Origin: Spirochaetaceae bacterium
Lineage (GTDB): Bacteria > Spirochaetota > Spirochaetia > Treponematales > Breznakiellaceae
Assembly: GCA_031265635.1 (NCBI GenBank)
Contig: JAISCK010000208.1
Location: 1 to 11,297, forward strand
Reading direction: 5' to 3'
Length of the DNA: 11,297 bases
Of the stretch, positions 7,083 to 11,297 are shown piece by piece; within the stretch, counting starts at the first letter, position 1; every line of letters begins with the position of its first letter. Below the pieces are notes generated by a model that saw nothing but the letters and a program-made list of their open reading frames with translations, did not search any database and was not told the DNA's origin. Both the position numbers and the translations under genes were made by a program.

Positions 7083-7877
7083 GTGCGTATTATATCATGG
7101 AACGTCAACGGCATACGGTCGGCGGAAAAAAAGGGCCTGATTCCCTGGCTTGAGGCAGAAAGACCCGATGTGCTTTGTGTCCAGGAGACCAAGGCCAGGC
7201 CCGGGCAGCTTTCGGAAGAACTGCTTCATCCCCGGTCGGGAAAGGCAAAAAAGTACCATTCCTATTGGAGCAGCGCCAAAAAAGCGGGCTATTCGGGAGT
7301 CGCCATGTACTGCGGGACAGAACCGGACAAGGTTGAAGTCCTCGGCGCGGGCGAATTTGACGATGAAGGCAGGGTGCTTCTGGCCTTTTTTGGCAGCCTG
7401 GCGGTGATTTCGGCGTATTTTCCCAATTCCCAGGACGCCGGGGCAAGGCTGGGCTATAAACTTGCCTTTTGCGCGGCTATAAAACAGCGCTGCGACGCCC
7501 TGAGAGCCTCAAAAAAACATATAGTGCTTTGCGGCGATTACAACATAGCCCATACGCCTATAGATTTGGCGCGGCCCAAAGAGAATGAGGGCAATGCCGG
7601 TTATCTCCCCGAGGAAAGGGCCTGGATGGACCTCTTTACCTCCTCAGGCTATGTTGACACGTTCCGGCGTCTCCACCCCGGCGAGGGAGGCCATTATTCC
7701 TGGTGGTCCTACCGCATGAACTCCAGGGAGCGGAATGTGGGGTGGCGTATTGATTATCACTGCGTGGACGAGCCCCTCATGGAACGGGTAAAACAGACCC
7801 GCATACGGAGCGAGGTAAACGGTTCTGACCACTGTCCCGTGGAATTGACGCTGCGCGAGGACAAAGGCGCTTCATGA
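7083..7877 (+). CDS. Exodeoxyribonuclease III / AP endonuclease (ExoA family)
   Basis: Base-excision repair enzyme that cuts 5' of abasic sites and trims 3' ends, Mg-dependent. The 264-aa sequence has the exonuclease-endonuclease-phosphatase fold signatures: SWNVNGIRS (N7/N9), DVLCVQETK with metal ligand E35, SAYFPNSQ (Y112), CGDYNIAH (D152, N154), GWRIDY, and GSDHCPV with the catalytic pair D249/H250. Length matches ExoA/XthA proteins (about 250-270). I chose GTG 7083 because homologues start directly at M-(K/R)-I-I-SWNVNG. An upstream ATG at 7017 would add 22 residues of unrelated sequence and has GGAG only 2 nt away. No Shine-Dalgarno precedes the GTG. The stop overlaps the next gene's start (ATGA), so the two are probably co-transcribed. 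Symbol could be xth or exoA. Confidence 0.95.
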   Translation: MRIISWNVNGIRSAEKKGLIPWLEAERPDVLCVQETKARPGQLSEELLHPRSGKAKKYHSYWSSAKKAGYSGVAMYCGTEPDKVEVLGAGEFDDEGRVLLAFFGSLAVISAYFPNSQDAGARLGYKLAFCAAIKQRCDALRASKKHIVLCGDYNIAHTPIDLARPKENEGNAGYLPEERAWMDLFTSSGYVDTFRRLHPGEGGHYSWWSYRMNSRERNVGWRIDYHCVDEPLMERVKQTRIRSEVNGSDHCPVELTLREDKGAS

Positions 7878-8431
7878 GCATCAAGTACAACGCCCCGGTG
7901 GTTTTAAGCTATGCCTTTTTAAGCGTGCTTGTGCTTCTGCTTTCCCAGACCCTGCTGCCGTTTTTGACGCGGAACTGGTTTCTGTCCCCGGGAAGGGCGA
8001 ATTTTTCCCTCACCGATATACGGAGCTGGGCGGGGCTTGTTACCCATGTGATAGGCCACGCGAACTGGAATCACCTGATTTCAAATTTTTCTATCATACT
8101 TCTCATAGGACCCATCCTCGAAGAAACCTACGGTTCCCTTTCCCTTGTCGTGATGATACTCATCACCGCCCTGGTAACCGGAATTATCAACGCGCTGTTT
8201 TTTTCCGCCTCCCTGCTCGGGGCTTCGGGCGTGGTCTTTATGATGATACTCCTTGTCTCGTTTACCAATTTTAACCGGGGAGAAATCCCCCTGACTTTTA
8301 TCCTGGTCCTGCTCCTCTACCTGGGAAGGGAACTTTTGAATTCTTTTTCTTCCAACAACATTTCCGAATTTGCCCACATCGCGGGGGGCTTCTGCGGCAG
8401 CCTGTTCGGGTTTTTCAGGCCGGAGCGCTAA
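7874..8431 (+). CDS. Rhomboid-family intramembrane serine protease
   Basis: Predicted inner-membrane protease that cleaves transmembrane substrates. The 185-aa protein has about six hydrophobic segments. The first, about residues 9-30, is followed by a periplasmic-type loop. TM2 carries H62-x4-H67-x3-N71 (HANWNHLISN), with the same spacing as H145/H150/N154 of E. coli GlpG. GASG at 116-119 holds the nucleophile S118. AHIAGG in the last TM holds the catalytic H168. Both dyad residues are present, so an active enzyme is likely. The length fits a minimal rhomboid core without an extra cytoplasmic domain. It starts within the exonuclease stop codon (4-nt overlap), with AAAGG about 6 nt upstream. 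The substrate cannot be inferred; the neighbouring DNA-repair gene gives no obvious link. Confidence 0.9.
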   Translation: MSIKYNAPVVLSYAFLSVLVLLLSQTLLPFLTRNWFLSPGRANFSLTDIRSWAGLVTHVIGHANWNHLISNFSIILLIGPILEETYGSLSLVVMILITALVTGIINALFFSASLLGASGVVFMMILLVSFTNFNRGEIPLTFILVLLLYLGRELLNSFSSNNISEFAHIAGGFCGSLFGFFRPER

Positions 8432-8550
8432 AGGGACCCAGGCCCCCAAATGTTCCCGGAACGTCTTTCCGGCCTTTCGCTTCCCGCCGGGATAAACCGG
8501 GAATTGCCGGCCCTACCTTGATACTTCCTCCAAAAAAGTTTATCAATTCT
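8432..8550 (+). other. Spacer between rhomboid gene and thrA with two GC-rich inverted repeats
   Basis: Two stem-loops can be drawn: CCGGAA/TTCCGG (8456-8461 with 8467-8472, 5-nt loop) and TTCCCG/CGGGAA (8481-8486 with 8498-8503, 11-nt loop). Neither is followed by a clear U-run, so termination would be weak. A 23-codon frame from ATG 8450 to TGA 8521 exists, but it has no Thr run and a single Ile, so it does not look like a thr attenuator leader peptide. The thrA promoter candidate is at the 3' end of this spacer. Confidence 0.4.
8518..8546 (+). promoter_or_regulatory. Candidate thrA promoter close to the start codon
   Basis: TTGATA (8518-8523, 5 of 6 to consensus) is 17 nt from TATCAA (8541-8546, 4 of 6). 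The predicted start would be near 8553, between the two possible thrA ATG codons (8551 and 8557). No Shine-Dalgarno lies before either. Confidence 0.35.
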
Positions 8551-11022
8551 ATGTATATGGTAGTGCTTAAATTTGGCGGCACCTCGGTAGGTTCCGCGGA
8601 AGCGGTCAAACAGATACTGGCGATAGTGGGGGACAGCGAACACCTGGACCGGGTACAGGTCATTGTGGTTTCGGCCCTGTCTGGAGTTACCGATGCCCTC
8701 ATCGGCATGGCCCAAAAGGCCACCTTGGGAGACCTGACATACCGGGAAGACCTTCGCGTCCTTGAAAAGCGCCATGAGGAATTCCACGGCGCCCTGCTTT
8801 CAGGTGAATCAGGGAAAGAAGCGTCGGCGTTTGTACGGGACAGCTTCGGAGAACTGGGCCGTTTTCTTGACGGGGTAGGGGTGCTCAGGGAGCTTACTCC
8901 CCGCGTCCTTGATTATATCATGAGTTTCGGGGAGAGAATTTCGGCTGTCCTCATAAGCCGCGTGCTTACCGGCGCGGGACGGCCCTCCGAATACTGCGAC
9001 GCCAGGGAGCTTATCATAACCGATGACAATTTCGGGAACGCCCGTTTCTTTCCCGAAGAAAGTTATCTGCGCATCAAAAATTACATGGCGAAACAGACCG
9101 GCCTTGTCGTGGCCGCCGGTTTTATAGGCGCCACAGGAAGCGGCGAAACCACGACGCTGGGCAGGGGCGGCTCCGATCTCAGCGCGGCGATTTTCGGCGC
9201 GGCCCTTAACGCCGAAGAGGTTGAAATCTGGACCGACGTAGACGGCATACTCACCGCCGATCCCCGGCTGGTAAAAGACGCTTTCAGGATAGACGCCATT
9301 TCCTATGTTGAGGCGATGGAACTTTCCCATTTCGGCGCCAAGGTGCTTCACCCTCCCACGGTAAAGCCCGCCCTGGAAAAAGGCATTCCCATAAGGATAC
9401 GAAATACCTTTAACCCCAGGGGCGAGGGAACAAGGATAAGCAGGGACGGCGCGCCGGGGAAATATCCCATACAGGGCATTAGCTCTATGGGAGACATAGC
9501 CCTTATCAGGGTTCAGGGCTCAGGCATGGCGGGAGTCGCGGGTTTTTCTTCCCGCCTCTTCGGCGCTCTGGCGGCGAAAAACATAAGCGTTATACTCATC
9601 ACCCAGGGTTCAAGCGAATATTCAATATGTTTTGCCGTGCGTCCCGAAGACGCCCGTCTTTCGGTAGAGGCTATTTCCAAAAATTTTGAAAGGGAAATAG
9701 CTTCGGCGCTGATAGACCCTCCCATACTGGAACTCAACATGGCCATAATCGCCGTTGTGGGCGCCGGAATGAAACGGAGTTCTGGCGTTGCGGGCAAGGT
9801 GTTTCACGCGCTGGGGCGAAACGGCATCAATGTGGTTGCCATTGCCCAGGGTTCCTCGGAGCTTAATATTTCGGCGGTTATACGCAAGGAAGATACGGCC
9901 AAGGCCCTTAACGCCATACACGAAGCCTTTTTCCTCGCCGGCATACGGTCGGTAAATCTTTTCCTTGTGGGGACGGGGCTCATAGGCGGCACCCTGCTCA
10001 AGCAGCTTGAAAGGCACAGGATCATTCTTGCCGACAAACACAAGATACGGATAAACCTTACCGGCCTCGCCAATTCGCGGCGCATGCTTTTTGACAGCGA
10101 GGGTATCAGCCCCGGCGGGGCAAAGACCCTGCTCATGGACGAAGCGCGGCAGGCGGAGCCCTTCGAACTTTCCGGATTCATCAAAAGGATGAAATCCTAT
10201 AATCTTCCCAATACCGCTTTCTGTGACTGTACCGCCAGCGACACCGTTGCCCGGACCTATGGGGAACTTCTTGCCTCTTCGATTCCGGTGGTTACTCCCA
10301 ACAAGCGGGCCAATTCCGGGGCCTATGAATACTATAGCGGGCTTACCGGGCTTTCCAGGGAAAAGGGCATACCCTATCTGTACGAGACCACGGTCTGCGC
10401 GGGGCTTCCGGTGATTTCGACCCTCAGGGACCTTCATCTTTCGGGAGATACGGTACGGCGCATCGAGGCGGTGCTTTCGGGAACCCTCAGTTATATCTTC
10501 AATAATTTTGACGGGACAAAAACTTTTTCCGCCCTGGTGCGGGAAGCCAGGGCCAGGGGTTATACGGAACCTGATCCCCGTGATGACCTTAACGCCATGG
10601 ACGCGGCGCGGAAAGCCCTGGTGCTGGCCAGGGAGTGCGGCATGCCCCTGGAATTTGAACAGGTGAGCATTGAACCCATACTGCCCGAAGCCTGTTTCAG
10701 GGCTCAGGATGTGGACGCCTTTTTTGGCGAACTTGAAAAAAGCGACGGGGCCTTTGAAGAGCGGAGGAAGCAGGCGGAAGCGTCGGGCAGGGCGCTCCGT
10801 TATGTGGCGCTCATCGAGGCGGGCCGGGCGGAACTTGCCCTCAGGCCCGAGGCCCCTGACAGTCCTTTCCGTTCCCTGGTGGACGCGGATAATATGGTGG
10901 TGATTACCACCGACCGCTATTCAAGCCTGCCCCTGGTAGTCAAAGGACCGGGCGCCGGGGCCGAAGTTACGGCCGGCGGGGTTTTCGCCGATATAGTGCG
11001 CATAGCGCGGACCCTGGTCTGA
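8551..11022 (+). CDS. thrA: Bifunctional aspartokinase / homoserine dehydrogenase
   Basis: Catalyses the first step (aspartate to aspartyl phosphate, ATP) and the third step (aspartate semialdehyde to homoserine, NAD(P)H) toward threonine and methionine. The protein is 823 aa, almost the length of E. coli ThrA (820). The kinase domain (about 1-300) has KFGGTSVG (7-14), GRGGSD (204-209), WTDVDGILTADPR and SYVEAMELSHFGAKVLHP. Two ACT-type repeats (about 310-465), with QGSSEYSI and QGSSELNIS, form the effector-binding region, so feedback control by threonine is likely. The dehydrogenase domain has a dinucleotide-binding GTGLIGG (474-480), TPNKRANSG (582-590), SGTLSYIFNNFD, TEPDPRDDL (672-680), the catalytic D684 and K688 in DAARK, and a C-terminal GPGAGAEVTAGGVFADI. 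The start is ATG 8551 or 8557; MVVLKFGG from 8557 mirrors E. coli most closely. A TTG at 8518 would only add an unrelated leader. The next gene follows after 18 bp. Confidence 0.96.
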   Translation: MYMVVLKFGGTSVGSAEAVKQILAIVGDSEHLDRVQVIVVSALSGVTDALIGMAQKATLGDLTYREDLRVLEKRHEEFHGALLSGESGKEASAFVRDSFGELGRFLDGVGVLRELTPRVLDYIMSFGERISAVLISRVLTGAGRPSEYCDARELIITDDNFGNARFFPEESYLRIKNYMAKQTGLVVAAGFIGATGSGETTTLGRGGSDLSAAIFGAALNAEEVEIWTDVDGILTADPRLVKDAFRIDAISYVEAMELSHFGAKVLHPPTVKPALEKGIPIRIRNTFNPRGEGTRISRDGAPGKYPIQGISSMGDIALIRVQGSGMAGVAGFSSRLFGALAAKNISVILITQGSSEYSICFAVRPEDARLSVEAISKNFEREIASALIDPPILELNMAIIAVVGAGMKRSSGVAGKVFHALGRNGINVVAIAQGSSELNISAVIRKEDTAKALNAIHEAFFLAGIRSVNLFLVGTGLIGGTLLKQLERHRIILADKHKIRINLTGLANSRRMLFDSEGISPGGAKTLLMDEARQAEPFELSGFIKRMKSYNLPNTAFCDCTASDTVARTYGELLASSIPVVTPNKRANSGAYEYYSGLTGLSREKGIPYLYETTVCAGLPVISTLRDLHLSGDTVRRIEAVLSGTLSYIFNNFDGTKTFSALVREARARGYTEPDPRDDLNAMDAARKALVLARECGMPLEFEQVSIEPILPEACFRAQDVDAFFGELEKSDGAFEERRKQAEASGRALRYVALIEAGRAELALRPEAPDSPFRSLVDADNMVVITTDRYSSLPLVVKGPGAGAEVTAGGVFADIVRIARTLV

Positions 11023-11040
11023 CGCCTTTAAGGAGAAGAT

Positions 11041-11297
11041 ATGGCCATAGCAAAAGCGGTGAAGGGCGCTCTCGCCGGTTCCTCAATGATACGGAAGATG
11101 TTTGAGGAAGGAAGTGAACTTAAAAAGAAGTACGGCGCCGGCAGGGTCTTTGATTTTTCCATAGGCAATCCCGACCTGGAGCCGCCTCCGGCTTTTCACG
11201 AAGTCCTTGTCCGCCTTGCCTCCGAGGACGCGAAGGGAAGCCACGGCTATATGCCCAATCCCGGTTTTCCCGGCGTGCGGGAAGCCGTCGCGCAAAG
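11041..11297 (+). CDS. PLP-dependent class I/II aminotransferase, N-terminal part
   Basis: Only the first 85 codons are inside the window; the frame is still open at the edge. The visible sequence has the N-terminal features of fold-type I aspartate aminotransferase relatives: SSMIRKMFEEG, then VFDFSIGNPDLEPP (the conserved IGNPD/GEPD substrate-binding segment), then HGYMPNPGFPGVREAVA. The PLP lysine region is not reached, so substrate cannot be decided. Aspartate aminotransferase or a broad amino-acid aminotransferase are the likeliest. A strong AAGGAG (11030-11035) lies 5 nt before the ATG, and it follows thrA by 18 bp. Co-transcription with thrA, and a role in aspartate-family amino-acid metabolism, are inferences from that spacing. 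Confidence 0.85.
   Translation, partial: MAIAKAVKGALAGSSMIRKMFEEGSELKKKYGAGRVFDFSIGNPDLEPPPAFHEVLVRLASEDAKGSHGYMPNPGFPGVREAVAQ

Noticed and set aside
8450..8521. 23-codon frame before thrA as a thr attenuator leader peptide
   Set aside because: No threonine codons, one isoleucine, and no terminator/antiterminator pair with a U-run follows it.
7110..9952. Shared string CGGCATACGGTCGG in the exonuclease gene (near 7110) and thrA (near 9941) as a repeat
   Set aside because: Short, and both encode Gly-Ile-Arg-Ser in unrelated proteins; the match stops at the codon context.
9622..10437. Minus-strand open frame of 271 codons inside thrA
   Set aside because: Shadow of the ACT and homoserine dehydrogenase regions, with no motif or ribosome-binding site of its own.

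Overview
The window is a compact, moderately GC-rich bacterial chromosome segment with ordinary housekeeping genes and no mobile element, CRISPR array, tRNA or rRNA that I can see. It is built from two divergent blocks. Gene content and protein style fit a spirochaete, perhaps a Treponema relative: a YARHG-domain secreted protein, a clpS-clpA-aat set, and an aminotransferase with an 'IRKMFEEG' N-terminus. That taxonomic guess is inference from memory of families, not a search result.

Left block (positions 1-6958, all on the minus strand, so read right to left): clpS, clpA, aat, gltX, a secreted YARHG-domain protein of unknown function, and an arginase whose last codon falls at the window edge. 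Spacings are small: 81 bp between clpS and clpA, 1 bp between clpA and aat, 19 bp between aat and gltX, about 9 bp from gltX to the YARHG gene, and 46 bp before rocF. One long transcription unit is plausible. Its first three genes make a nearly complete bacterial Leu/N-degron pathway. Aat adds Leu or Phe to proteins that begin with Arg or Lys, ClpS recognises the destabilising N-terminal residue, and ClpA unfolds the substrate for ClpP, which is not in the window. GltX makes Glu-tRNA, and arginase cleaves arginine to ornithine and urea.

Right block (positions about 7020-11297, plus strand): an exonuclease III/AP endonuclease gene overlaps a rhomboid intramembrane protease gene by 4 nt. After a 119-nt spacer with two GC-rich inverted repeats comes a full-length bifunctional aspartokinase-homoserine dehydrogenase (thrA). 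It is followed 18 nt later by the start of a PLP-dependent class I/II aminotransferase that runs off the window. thrA commits aspartate to threonine/methionine synthesis; the aminotransferase may act in the same amino-acid network.

No clearly new system was found. The points most worth a second look are the clustered N-degron genes, an AT-rich secreted gene of different composition inside the left block, three genes (gltX, exoIII, thrA) without a Shine-Dalgarno but with -10-like hexamers almost touching the start codon, and a 26-nt AT-rich inverted repeat between clpS and clpA. No gene-free stretch exceeds 300 bases; the longest are 6959-7082 and 8432-8550.
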